Numbered from the stretch's first letter, positions 1-6,950 are shown. The stretch: DNA of 42,936 nt from Cryomorphaceae bacterium (GCA_007695365.1 REDV01000051.1:1-42936), one strand, 5' to 3'. The notes: generated from the letters alone by a model not told the origin. A program made the numbers and translations.

Positions 1-24
1 ATTGTTCGTACATTTGCGAACAAT
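1..24 (+). promoter_or_regulatory. ArsR operator O1 overlapping the arsR promoter
   Basis: This is a perfect inverted repeat, ATTGTTCG and CGAACAAT, separated by 8 bp. The spacer (9-16) reads TACATTTG, which fits the Bacteroidota -7 promoter consensus TAnnTTTG. It lies 9 bp before the arsR start codon, so transcription would begin about 10-15 nt upstream of the ATG. A regulator bound to the two arms would cover the promoter. The -33 region lies outside the window. The same arms recur twice at 354-402, which supports a real operator. Binding by the adjacent ArsR is inferred. Confidence 0.8.
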
Positions 25-33
25 ATTCCGATT

Positions 34-339
34 ATGAAAACCCTTCAAAAAACCGTTTACTTCACCCGGGACCAAGAGCAAACCGCACGCTTTGCCAAGG
101 CGCTGGGCCATCCAGTGCGGATAGCCATTTTGCAATTGCTCAACTCACAGGCTTGCTGCTATCACGGAGATATGGCCAACGAATTGCCCATTGCCAAATC
201 CACCTTGTCGCAACACCTCAAAGAACTCAAAGATGCCGGACTCATCCAGGGAGATATTACTCCGCCATCCACGAAATACTGCATCAACCGCGAAAATTGG
301 GAACTTGCTAAGCAGTTGCTAAACAAGGTGCTGAAATAA
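34..339 (+). CDS. arsR: ArsR/SmtB-family metalloid-responsive repressor
   Basis: This 101-residue protein has the size and winged-helix pattern of the ArsR/SmtB family. The helix-turn-helix spans about residues 45-70 (GDMANELPIAKSTLSQHLKE) and is followed by the wing and a C-terminal helix. A vicinal Cys pair, C41-C42, sits just before the recognition region, and C83 lies in the wing or C-terminal part. These three thiols are candidates for As(III) or organoarsenical sensing, which family members use to leave DNA. The gene sits behind operator O1, and two more copies of the operator follow it, so it probably represses itself and the downstream genes. The ATG at 34 is the only start compatible with the promoter. 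The family call is firm, but the exact inducer is unknown. Confidence 0.93.
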   Translation: MKTLQKTVYFTRDQEQTARFAKALGHPVRIAILQLLNSQACCYHGDMANELPIAKSTLSQHLKELKDAGLIQGDITPPSTKYCINRENWELAKQLLNKVLK

Positions 340-353
340 TATTTTCAAAACAA

Positions 354-373
354 TGTTCGTATTTCTGCGAACA
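354..373 (+). promoter_or_regulatory. ArsR operator O2
   Basis: The arms TGTTCG (354-359) and CGAACA (368-373) flank an 8-bp spacer, TATTTCTG. They have the same arms and spacing as O1 and O3. The spacer is only a near match to TAnnTTTG, so this copy may serve mainly for cooperative binding. Its start is 29 bp before that of O3. Confidence 0.7.
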
Positions 374-382
374 ACGAATAAA

Positions 383-402
383 TGTTCGTAATTTTGCGAA
401 CA
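383..402 (+). promoter_or_regulatory. ArsR operator O3 overlapping an internal promoter
   Basis: The arms TGTTCG (383-388) and CGAACA (397-402) flank the spacer TAATTTTG (389-396), which fits TAnnTTTG. Transcription from this box would begin near 400. That supports a second, independently repressed promoter for the thioredoxin-rhodanese-permease genes. It also excludes the upstream ATG at 382, which lies inside the operator, as the start of the next gene. No clear -33 box is visible. Confidence 0.75.
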
Positions 403-423
403 TCAATGAAAACTGAATACATC

Positions 424-660
424 ATGAAAGACATCAAAGTACTGGGGCCCGGATGCCCGAAATGCAAAACCACCTACCAGAACGTGCTCGAAGCTGTGAA
501 AGAAACCGGGATTGAAGCAAAAGTTGAAAAGGTAGAAGACATTGCCGAGATGATTAAATACAACGTGCTTACCACACCTGTTATCATGATTGACGGCGAA
601 GCCAAAGTGCGCGGGAGGGTGGCAAATATTTCCGAGATCAAAGAGCTACTAAAAAAATAA
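424..660 (+). CDS. Small thioredoxin-fold redox protein (TM0996/MTH895 type)
   Basis: From the ATG at 424 the product is 78 residues and starts MKDIKVLGPGCPKCKTT, typical of the small redox-active disulfide protein family (Thioredoxin_3). The CPKC active site is at C11-C14 and the cis-proline is in TTPV at P52. An ATG at 406 is also possible. The ATG at 382 lies within operator O3, upstream of the likely transcript start, and is rejected. The gene overlaps the rhodanese gene by 1 nt (TAATG), so the two are probably co-translated. Family members often sit beside ArsP/DUF318 permeases and are thought to supply thiol electrons. It might fill the role of ArsE in ArsEFG-type systems, but that is inference. 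Confidence 0.85.
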   Translation: MKDIKVLGPGCPKCKTTYQNVLEAVKETGIEAKVEKVEDIAEMIKYNVLTTPVIMIDGEAKVRGRVANISEIKELLKK

Positions 661-1142
661 TGAGCACCATGAATAATCACATCGCTGTGAAAGAAATTTG
701 CCCTGATACGGTCCATACCTGGTTGCAGGAAGGTGCCTTGATCGTAGATGTGCGTGAGCAGGACGAAGTGGAAGAACTGGCTTTTGACGTGCCGGCTTTG
801 TTGCACATTCCGCTTACGGAGTTTGAAGAAAGGTATCGAGAAGTTCCTGTGGATAAGCGTGTTGTAATGGTGTGCCGCAGTGGAACCAGGAGTTTGCGCA
901 CCACAGGATTTCTTGTAAACAATGGCTACAACTCTGAGGAAGTGGTTAACATGTCGGGAGGTATCATTGACTGGGCAGGAAAAGGTTTTCCCACACGAGG
1001 TGATGCAGGCTTGAACGCAGATACCTCCGGCAACGCCTGTTGTGGAGAAACAAAGAACGCAAAACGTGAACAAACTTCCGGCTGTTGTGAACCTTCAGGC
1101 TGCTGTGAACCATCCGGCAGCCAAGGAACCGCGTGCTGCTAA
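660..1142 (+). CDS. Rhodanese-domain protein with a Cys-Cys-rich tail
   Basis: This 160-residue protein has one rhodanese domain (about residues 10-112). The active-site loop is CRSGTR with C72, and the domain ends in the usual SGGIIDWAGKGFP. Rhodaneses carry a persulfide on this Cys and transfer sulfane sulfur. The unusual part is the tail (residues 120-160). It holds four vicinal Cys pairs at 127-128, 142-143, 148-149 and 159-160, set in a Gly/Ser/Glu/Pro-rich linker, and the last pair is the C-terminus. Vicinal thiols are good ligands for trivalent arsenic. There is no signal peptide, so it is cytoplasmic. The gene lies between the thioredoxin and ArsP-type permease genes, which suggests the tail holds or hands over metalloid. 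That role is inferred. Confidence 0.85.
   Translation: MSTMNNHIAVKEICPDTVHTWLQEGALIVDVREQDEVEELAFDVPALLHIPLTEFEERYREVPVDKRVVMVCRSGTRSLRTTGFLVNNGYNSEEVVNMSGGIIDWAGKGFPTRGDAGLNADTSGNACCGETKNAKREQTSGCCEPSGCCEPSGSQGTACC
1080..1115 (+). repeat. Two 18-bp tandem repeats encoding GCCEPS
   Basis: Two adjacent 18-bp units (1080-1097 and 1098-1115) differ at only a few positions, and each encodes Gly-Cys-Cys-Glu-Pro-Ser. They lie in the tail of the rhodanese gene. The Cys-pair array therefore appears to have grown by in-frame tandem duplication. Confidence 0.8.
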
Positions 1143-1156
1143 GTGATCATCCTGGA

Positions 1157-2137
1157 ATGTTTGATTGGATACAACATTTTGCAGACTGGCTGATATACGG
1201 GGTGTTCAGCATCAGTGAAACCTCGTCGTTGGGAACGGCGCTCAACTTTTTTGTGTACGATACCATCAAGATTCTCATACTCTTGTTTGTAATCGTGGTA
1301 CTGATGGGCATTGTGAACGCCTATTTTCCTATTGAGCGCCTCAAAGAATACCTTCAAAGGAAAAAACTCTTTGGACTGGAGTACTTTTTTGCTTCCGTTT
1401 TCGGCGCCATCACACCTTTTTGCTCCTGTTCGTCGGTGCCATTGTTCATTGGTTTTGTGCAAGGTGGAATTCCGCTGGGTGTTACCTTTTCGTTTCTTAT
1501 TACCTCTCCGTTGGTGAATGAAGTGGCCATCGCCATGTTCCTCGGAATGTTCGGCTGGAAGGCCACGCTGATATACGCCGTTTCCGGAATTTTACTCGGA
1601 ACCATTGGTGGCTGGCTTCTGGGCAAGTTCAAACTTGAACATCTGCTCACTGACTGGGTCAAACAAATTCTTGAAAACACCCGGCAATCATCAGAGGATT
1701 TTGAAGGAGATAAAAGAAGCTTTTTTCAGCTCCTGCCCGGTATAACCGGAGAAGCCTGGGCCATTGTGAAAGGAGTTGTCATCTATGTGATTATTGGAAT
1801 TGGAATCGGAGCCGCTATGCACGGCTATGTACCCGAAAACTTTTTTGACCAGTATTTGGGCGGCGGGCAATGGTGGACGGTTCCGTTGGCGGTGATTGTC
1901 GCCGTGCCCATGTACGCCAATGCCGCCGGAATAGTGCCGGTAATCCAGGTTTTTGTGGCCAAAGGCGTTCCACTCGGCACAGCCATTGCCTTTATGATGG
2001 CCACTGTGGGGCTTTCCATACCCGAAGGCACCCTGCTGAAAAAGGTAATGACCCTGAAACTGATTGGAATTTACTTCGGAACGGTAACCCTGTTTATCAT
2101 TTTTTCAGGGTTCCTCTTTAACTTCTTACTCAGATAA
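1157..2137 (+). CDS. arsP: ArsP/DUF318-family permease (organoarsenical efflux)
   Basis: From the ATG at 1157 the product is 326 residues, the usual length for the PF03773 permease family. About eight hydrophobic segments are visible. The family signature PFCSCSSVP, with C89 and C91, sits before the third membrane helix and is repeated in spirit by the later VPMYANAAGIVPVI segment. ArsP proteins export trivalent organoarsenicals such as methylarsenite across the inner membrane. A GTG at 1133 would add eight residues and overlap the rhodanese gene. The ATG 14 nt after the rhodanese stop is preferred. Position after ArsR, thioredoxin and rhodanese supports metalloid efflux. Members of this broad family outside ars loci have unknown substrates, so the substrate is inferred from context. 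Confidence 0.85.
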   Translation: MFDWIQHFADWLIYGVFSISETSSLGTALNFFVYDTIKILILLFVIVVLMGIVNAYFPIERLKEYLQRKKLFGLEYFFASVFGAITPFCSCSSVPLFIGFVQGGIPLGVTFSFLITSPLVNEVAIAMFLGMFGWKATLIYAVSGILLGTIGGWLLGKFKLEHLLTDWVKQILENTRQSSEDFEGDKRSFFQLLPGITGEAWAIVKGVVIYVIIGIGIGAAMHGYVPENFFDQYLGGGQWWTVPLAVIVAVPMYANAAGIVPVIQVFVAKGVPLGTAIAFMMATVGLSIPEGTLLKKVMTLKLIGIYFGTVTLFIIFSGFLFNFLLR

Positions 2138-2149
2138 CAACGCTAACTC

Positions 2150-2605
2150 ATGACCAACCAAAAAACATATCTCATTAATCTCTGGAAAGAAGCCCGCACG
2201 CGGTTCGAGAACCAGCTCAAAACCCTGCAATCCGAAGACCTGCAAAAACGATTGGGTGATTCACCCAACTCGGTGGGTTTTCTGATCCGCCATATAGCAG
2301 ACGTGGAACTGCTCTTCGCAAAGAATGTTTTTGGTGCCGACGACGTGAAGGTATCGGCCAAAACCGTTATCGAAAAGCGCGATACGGGCCAGTGGACCGA
2401 CCTCGATGAATTGCTCGAATACGCGCAATACGCCCGGAAGTCATTGCTGGAAATTCTCGAACAACAAGCAGAAGCGGATTGGGAAGCCACGATAACCACC
2501 AATGAATTTGGTACCAAAACCAAAGTCGAAGCCATGGGGCGCATCGTGTCGCACACCGCTTATCACGCTGGTCAGATGGCCATTGTTAACAAATACGGAA
2601 AGTAA
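2150..2605 (+). CDS. DinB-fold protein
   Basis: This 151-residue protein is the usual length for the DinB/YfiT superfamily, a four-helix bundle with a three-His metal site. The expected ligands are visible: H48 in the IRHIADVE helix, and H135 and H139 in the C-terminal SHTAYHAGQ motif. Some members are thiol S-transferases that use bacillithiol or mycothiol, while others have no known reaction. It starts 12 nt after the permease stop, so it is probably in the ars transcript. No Cys is present. In a thiol-rich ars cluster, a bacillithiol-dependent transferase is a reasonable but unproven role. Confidence 0.85.
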   Translation: MTNQKTYLINLWKEARTRFENQLKTLQSEDLQKRLGDSPNSVGFLIRHIADVELLFAKNVFGADDVKVSAKTVIEKRDTGQWTDLDELLEYAQYARKSLLEILEQQAEADWEATITTNEFGTKTKVEAMGRIVSHTAYHAGQMAIVNKYGK

Positions 2606-2625
2606 TAACCCAAACAAAAATCAAA

Positions 2626-3054
2626 ATGAAAAGACTGTTTCCCCTACTCGCCTTGATAGCTGCAGCATCTTTCAGCGCCTGCAACACTACTACATCATCA
2701 AAAGAACCTGCTTTGAACGATTCGGAGACCAACTCCGCAACTCTGGCCTCAACGGAAGGCCTTGAGCTGATTCAATTTCACTCTGAGCACCGCTGCATGA
2801 CCTGCAACAAAATTGAGGCGCTCACCATCGCAACCGCTGAGTCTTTGGAGGGCATTACCTTTCGTTTGGTGAATGTGGATGACGCAGCCAACGCAGAAAT
2901 GGCACGTCAGTTTGAAGCTGCTGGAACGGCACTGTTTGTCTACAATCCCGAAACAGGTGAGAAGAAAGAACTCACAGACTTTGCGTTTATGACTGCGCAT
3001 GATGATGAAAAGTACATTGCGAAATTGCGCGAAAAGATTGTGCGCTTTGATTGA
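2626..3054 (+). CDS. arsF: ArsF-like thioredoxin-fold lipoprotein
   Basis: This 142-residue protein has a lipoprotein signal (MKRLFPLLALIAAASFSAC), with C19 as the predicted lipid-bearing Cys. A low-complexity Ser/Thr/Asn linker follows, then a thioredoxin-like domain from about residue 45. The domain begins ELIQFHSEHRCMTCNKIE, with a CMTC redox site at C57/C60. This layout matches proteins annotated as ArsF, a subunit of a nitroaryl-arsenical reductase described with ArsE and ArsG. An ArsG-like permease follows directly, which strengthens the call. It would be anchored on the periplasmic face of a membrane. Electron delivery to the organoarsenical is known only for the family, not shown here. 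Confidence 0.75.
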   Translation: MKRLFPLLALIAAASFSACNTTTSSKEPALNDSETNSATLASTEGLELIQFHSEHRCMTCNKIEALTIATAESLEGITFRLVNVDDAANAEMARQFEAAGTALFVYNPETGEKKELTDFAFMTAHDDEKYIAKLREKIVRFD

Positions 3055-3285
3055 TGATGCATCAATGAGGCAATTACTTCTATCAAATTCACGCAAGTGG
3101 GGCTCTGATGACTTATGAATCCGGGAGGAATCCGAAAAACAGCCCCTTTTATGCAGCTCTTGGAGTCCAACAGCACAAAGTACTTTCAATTCTCGCCAAA
3201 ATCACCTGGACCATAAAACAAGAAAATTCATCCATTTTGCCAACCGCCGAATTACAAAATCGAATCATTATCTAATCAGATCACA
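3055..3285. other. Intergenic gap inside the ars locus
   Basis: This 231-bp gap separates arsF from arsG. No credible ORF and no TGTTCG operator was found. A GGGGCT at 3099-3104 can pair with AGCCCC at 3141-3146, which is followed by four T, but the 36-nt loop makes it a weak terminator candidate. The arsG-FmdE pair may therefore have its own promoter. Confidence 0.4.
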
Positions 3286-3993
3286 ATGGATTGGCTCAAC
3301 GACCTTGCCCAAAACCGCGAAGCTCCACTGCTGGCTGCTTTTGCCCTCGGACTGCTCACGGCTATCGCGCCTTGCCCGCTGGCCACCAACATTTCTGCCA
3401 CGGCCTATATCGCGCGTAACATTACCAGCAAGCGCATGGTGATTTTCAGCGGTGGTATGTACACCCTGGGGAGGATGTTCAGCTACACCCTTATCGGAGC
3501 GCTCATCTTTTTCGGAGCCAGTAAATTTGAAATTGCCAGTTTGTTTCAGGGCCACGGCGAGAAGTACATTGGATTTGTTTTGGTGATTATCGGACTGGTG
3601 ATGGTAAATGTCATCAAACTGGACTTTATCAAAGGGGTGAATTTCACTGAGCGCTTGTCGGATAAATTCAAAGGTCGCGGTTTGCTCGGTTCTTTTGCGC
3701 TCGGGGCATTGTTTGCTCTGGCGTTTTGCCCCTACAGCGGTGCACTGTTTTTCGCCATGCTCATCCCGATGACGCTATCGGCCAGTGCCGGCCTGGGGCT
3801 GCCCGTATTGTTCTCAGTTGGAACCGGATTGCCGGTGATTCTCTTTGCCTTTGTCATCGCCTTCAGCATGGAAAAGCTGGGCGCCTATTTCAAAGCCATT
3901 ACGAAAATAGAAAAGGTAATGCGCGTGGTAGCCGGGGTGGTTTTTATCCTTACCGGACTGTTTTACATCAACATTTATTTCAAACTGATATGA
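3286..3993 (+). CDS. arsG: ArsG-like permease of the DsbD/CcdA fold
   Basis: This 235-residue inner-membrane protein has about six hydrophobic helices in two similar halves. Each half carries one conserved Cys next to Pro: APCPLATN (C30) in the first helix and FCPYSGALFF (C148) in the fourth. This is the DsbD/CcdA transmembrane arrangement, in which the paired Cys move electrons across the membrane. Bacteroidota proteins of this size beside ArsF-like lipoproteins are annotated as ArsG, the aromatic-arsenical efflux permease. Whether it exports arsenicals or passes electrons to the ArsF-like lipoprotein cannot be decided from sequence. The stop codon overlaps the next start by 4 nt (ATGA), so it is coupled to the FmdE-like gene. 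Confidence 0.75.
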   Translation: MDWLNDLAQNREAPLLAAFALGLLTAIAPCPLATNISATAYIARNITSKRMVIFSGGMYTLGRMFSYTLIGALIFFGASKFEIASLFQGHGEKYIGFVLVIIGLVMVNVIKLDFIKGVNFTERLSDKFKGRGLLGSFALGALFALAFCPYSGALFFAMLIPMTLSASAGLGLPVLFSVGTGLPVILFAFVIAFSMEKLGAYFKAITKIEKVMRVVAGVVFILTGLFYINIYFKLI

Positions 3994-4679
3994 GAGTTTT
4001 TGCAACGCTTTTGATCATTTCAATCGCTCTCAATTCATGTAGCGAACAGAAAGGTGATGTGCGCTTCCAGGTAATTGACACCGATTTTTCAAAAGGCAGA
4101 CTCACGCATGTGCAATCGGTCAACCTTGTTGATCTGGAACGCTTTCACGGCCACCTTTGCGACGGCCTCGTGGTGGGAGCCCTTGCGATGGAGGCAGCCA
4201 TGCGAACACTCTACCCCAATCAGCCTGTTGACCGCACCAACCTCCGCGCAGTAAGCAAGCCCTCGCCCTGCCTTACTGATGTAGCCATTTATTTATCCGG
4301 GGGGCGCTACCAGTTCAATACATTCTACGTGGATACAGCTTTTGAAGGGCTGTATATCGTTCAACGCATCGATAATGGTAAAGCGGTGTCGGTTTCGCTG
4401 AACCAAGGGGTGAAACCGGCCGCTATTGACAGTCTGGGCAATCTGGCCGTGCAGCGAAAACTTTCGCCCTGCGGCATTGATTCACTTCGCGCCCTGGAAG
4501 ATTCTTTTACCGATCAGTTATTGGCTTCCGAAGCCGGTACTATCTTCACTGTAGAGGTACTCGAGGAATTTACGTGGAATCCGGTGCTGAGCAATCAGTT
4601 TGTTAAAACCGATGTGTTGAACCGGGATGCGCCGGAGTGCAGGAACACTGGCTCCACATCCCGGGAATTGAACCCGTAG
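3990..4679 (+). CDS. FmdE-like lipoprotein
   Basis: From the ATG at 3990, which overlaps the arsG stop by 4 nt, the product is 229 residues. The open frame extends upstream to 3726 inside arsG, but the lipoprotein signal MRVFATLLIISIALNSC fixes the start. The lipid Cys is C17. Residues 51-65 carry the FmdE-type motif RFHGHLCDGLVVG (H53, H55, C57), with C94 in SPCLTD as a further candidate metal ligand. FmdE-domain proteins bind zinc or another metal and are mostly cytoplasmic, so an exported lipid-anchored form is unusual. The usual Cys-Pro-Gly is Cys-Asp-Gly here. The last 12 or so residues are polar and low in similarity to any domain. The function in the ars locus is unknown. Confidence 0.75.
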   Translation: MRVFATLLIISIALNSCSEQKGDVRFQVIDTDFSKGRLTHVQSVNLVDLERFHGHLCDGLVVGALAMEAAMRTLYPNQPVDRTNLRAVSKPSPCLTDVAIYLSGGRYQFNTFYVDTAFEGLYIVQRIDNGKAVSVSLNQGVKPAAIDSLGNLAVQRKLSPCGIDSLRALEDSFTDQLLASEAGTIFTVEVLEEFTWNPVLSNQFVKTDVLNRDAPECRNTGSTSRELNP

Positions 4680-5004
4680 GCCTTACGCAGAAAAGCACCA
4701 CCGGTCCATTCATCACACCATCCAAGGTTATGAACCATGCTTTCTAAACCACAGCCTCGTCAATGCATTCGTTCTTTCCGACCAGCCGGGATATGGCCTC
4801 TTTACCGATTCGTTCACTGACAAGCCTCGGTAATGAAGGTCTGATATGTAAACGCAGAGCTCATACCATAAATGTATTCACGCCTTTTCGTTTGAACCTG
4901 CTTTTCAATGTCAATTCGTCCAATAAAGCGACCTTCGGCCTGGCACCTTCCTCCCGCTCCAAATCCCCTCCGATTTTTACCTTTACCGCCACAAAACCGA
5001 ATAT
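4680..5004. other. 325-bp intergenic region before the paa operon
   Basis: No gene is supported here. An open frame from 4763 lacks any recognisable protein features and runs into paaG. TACCTTTA at 4978-4985 is a 7-of-8 match to TAnnTTTG and is placed to start a transcript about 15 nt before paaG, but no -33 box is evident. A short tRNA T-arm-like palindrome at 4661-4677 overlaps the upstream stop. No complete tRNA could be built around it. Confidence 0.4.
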
Positions 5005-5781
5005 ATGAGCGAAATTTTGTTTAACATAAGCAACGGTGTGGGTCGCATTACCCTGAACCGCCCCGATGTACTCAATAGTTTTAACCGCAACATGGCGCTG
5101 GCCATGCAGGACGCGCTCGACGAATGCGCTTCCAACAGCGAAGTTCGATGCATCCTTATTACCGGATCCGGACGGGCATTCTGCGCCGGACAAGACCTGC
5201 AGGAAGCCATCAGCGAAGAAGGTCCCGGTCTTTTGAACATCGTAAAGGAACACTACAACCCCATCATCCTGAAAATACGCGGTATTGAAAAGCCCGTGGT
5301 GGCTGCCGTGAATGGCGTTGCCGCAGGTGCCGGTGCCAATATTGCCCTGGCCGCCGACCTTTGTGTTGCGACCGCTTCGGCTTCATTTATACAGGCTTTC
5401 AGCAAGATAGGATTGATTCCTGACAGCGGAGGCACCTTTACCCTGCCCCGCCTTGTGGGTTTTCAACGCGCTACCGCACTGATGATGCTGGGCGACAAAG
5501 TGGGCGCAAACGATGCAGCCAACATGGGCATGATTTACCGCGCAGTGCCCGACGCCGACTTTGCCGAAGAAACGGAAAAACTCTGTGCAAAGCTGGCCCT
5601 GATGCCCACCCGCGGACTCGGCCTCACCAAACGCGCACTCAACCTCTCCATGAACAACGACCTGGGTCAGCAGCTCGACGTGGAAGAAAGTCTGCAAACA
5701 AGGGCCGGCCAATCACACGACTACCACGAAGGCGTAAACGCCTTCCTGGAAAAACGCAAACCCGAATTCAAAGGAAAATGA
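5005..5781 (+). CDS. paaG: PaaG-type ring-epoxide enoyl-CoA isomerase
   Basis: This 258-residue crotonase-fold enzyme has the typical length. SGRAFCAGQDL (residues 55-65) and GVAAGAGANIA (104-114) form the CoA and oxyanion sites. D140 in LIPDSGGT is the PaaG-type catalytic acid, where hydratases carry Glu. PaaG converts 1,2-epoxyphenylacetyl-CoA to the oxepin and also isomerises double bonds later in phenylacetate breakdown. It is the first of four genes joined by 4-nt overlaps and followed by a PaaH-type dehydrogenase, which supports the assignment over a generic enoyl-CoA hydratase. A separate PaaF is not present in the window. The ATG at 5005 gives the normal family N-terminus. It is cytoplasmic. 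Confidence 0.9.
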   Translation: MSEILFNISNGVGRITLNRPDVLNSFNRNMALAMQDALDECASNSEVRCILITGSGRAFCAGQDLQEAISEEGPGLLNIVKEHYNPIILKIRGIEKPVVAAVNGVAAGAGANIALAADLCVATASASFIQAFSKIGLIPDSGGTFTLPRLVGFQRATALMMLGDKVGANDAANMGMIYRAVPDADFAEETEKLCAKLALMPTRGLGLTKRALNLSMNNDLGQQLDVEESLQTRAGQSHDYHEGVNAFLEKRKPEFKGK

Positions 5782-6950
5782 GCAATCAAAACATGACCAT
5801 TGGTGTAGTAGGTGCGGGCACCATGGGCCGCGGTATCGCGCAGGTAGCCGCTACCACCGGACACCGCGTATTGCTGTACGACAATCAGTCTGTCGGTTTG
5901 CAGGCCGCCATGCAAAGTCTCACCGGCCTGTTTGACAAACTGGTAGCCAAAGAGAAAATAAGCCGCAACGACGCCGACGCCATTTTGCAGCGCATCGAGC
6001 CGGTTGATCATTTGGACAGTATGGAGCCTTGTAACCTGATTATTGAGGCCATCGTGGAGAACCTCGGTGTGAAGCAGCAACTCTTTTCGCAACTCGAAAC
6101 CTTTGTGGACGAAGACTGTATTCTTGCCTCCAATACCTCGTCACTCTCCATTGCCTCGTTGGCCGGTCCGTGCGACCACCCGGAGCGCTTCATCGGCATT
6201 CACTTCTTTAACCCCGCGGCCCTTATGCCGCTGGTAGAGGTGATCCCTGCCCTGCAAACTTCACCCGAGGTGCTTCAAACCGTCCAAAAACTCATTGCCG
6301 ATTGGGGCAAGGTGGTGGTAGTGACAAAAGACACCCCAGGCTTTATCGTAAATCGCGTGGCGCGTCCGTTTTACGGCGAGGCCATCCGCATTTACGAAGA
6401 AGGTATTGCCGATATGGCCACCATTGACTGGGCCATGAAAACCATCGGAGGCTTCCGTATGGGGCCTTTTGAACTGATGGATTACATTGGTAACGACATT
6501 AACTACACCGTTACCGAAACCGTGTACGAGGCCTTCTTTTACGACCCGCGCTACCGTCCGTCGTTTACGCAAAAGCGCGTGGTGGAAGCCCGTCGCCTCG
6601 GACGCAAAAGCGGTATGGGCTACTACGATTACCGCGAAGGAGCGGAGCCCCCTGCTCCTACCACAGACGAAGGTTTGGGTCATCAAATTGTAAACCGAAT
6701 CGTGGCCATGCTTATCAACGAAGCCGCTGATGCCCTTTTCTGGAACATCGCCAGCGCCCGCGATATTGACCTGGCCATGACCAAGGGCGTGAATTACCCC
6801 AAAGGACTCTTGGCCTGGGCCGATGAACTGGGCGTGCTGAATGTGTACAACCGATTGGAATCGCTCTACGAGGAGTATGCCGAAGATCGATACCGACCTT
6901 CGCCCCTGTTACGCCGTATGGCTCGTGAAAATCATCGATTTTATTCGTGA
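5778..6950 (+). CDS. paaH: 3-hydroxyacyl-CoA dehydrogenase, PaaH type
   Basis: This 390-residue NAD-dependent enzyme starts with the Rossmann fingerprint GVVGAGTMGRGIA (residues 9-21). SNTSSLSI begins at 118, and the catalytic His is in GIHFFNP (H142) with E154 in PLVEVIP. One complete C-terminal dimerisation domain is followed by a shorter second one (DIDLAMTKGVNYPKGLLAWADELG). In phenylacetate catabolism PaaH oxidises 3-hydroxyadipyl-CoA to 3-oxoadipyl-CoA. It is shorter than the E. coli protein of about 475 residues. The start overlaps the paaG stop and its stop overlaps the GTG of the thioesterase gene, so expression is tightly coupled. A 3-hydroxybutyryl-CoA dehydrogenase is the alternative, but the context favours PaaH. 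Confidence 0.88.
   Translation: MSNQNMTIGVVGAGTMGRGIAQVAATTGHRVLLYDNQSVGLQAAMQSLTGLFDKLVAKEKISRNDADAILQRIEPVDHLDSMEPCNLIIEAIVENLGVKQQLFSQLETFVDEDCILASNTSSLSIASLAGPCDHPERFIGIHFFNPAALMPLVEVIPALQTSPEVLQTVQKLIADWGKVVVVTKDTPGFIVNRVARPFYGEAIRIYEEGIADMATIDWAMKTIGGFRMGPFELMDYIGNDINYTVTETVYEAFFYDPRYRPSFTQKRVVEARRLGRKSGMGYYDYREGAEPPAPTTDEGLGHQIVNRIVAMLINEAADALFWNIASARDIDLAMTKGVNYPKGLLAWADELGVLNVYNRLESLYEEYAEDRYRPSPLLRRMARENHRFYS

Noticed and set aside
382-423. ATG at 382 as start of the thioredoxin-fold gene
   Set aside because: It lies inside operator O3, upstream of the predicted transcript start. The family N-terminus begins at the ATG at 424.
3726-3989. 88-codon upstream extension of the FmdE-like frame
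   Set aside because: It runs inside arsG in another frame, has no protein features, and the lipoprotein signal starts at 3990.
4661-4677. tRNA T-arm-like sequence (reverse strand)
   Set aside because: It has a 4-bp stem with a TTCAATT loop, but no acceptor, anticodon or D arm could be matched around it.
4763-5008. 81-codon open frame upstream of paaG
   Set aside because: It overlaps the paaG start and shows no domain, signal or conserved pattern.
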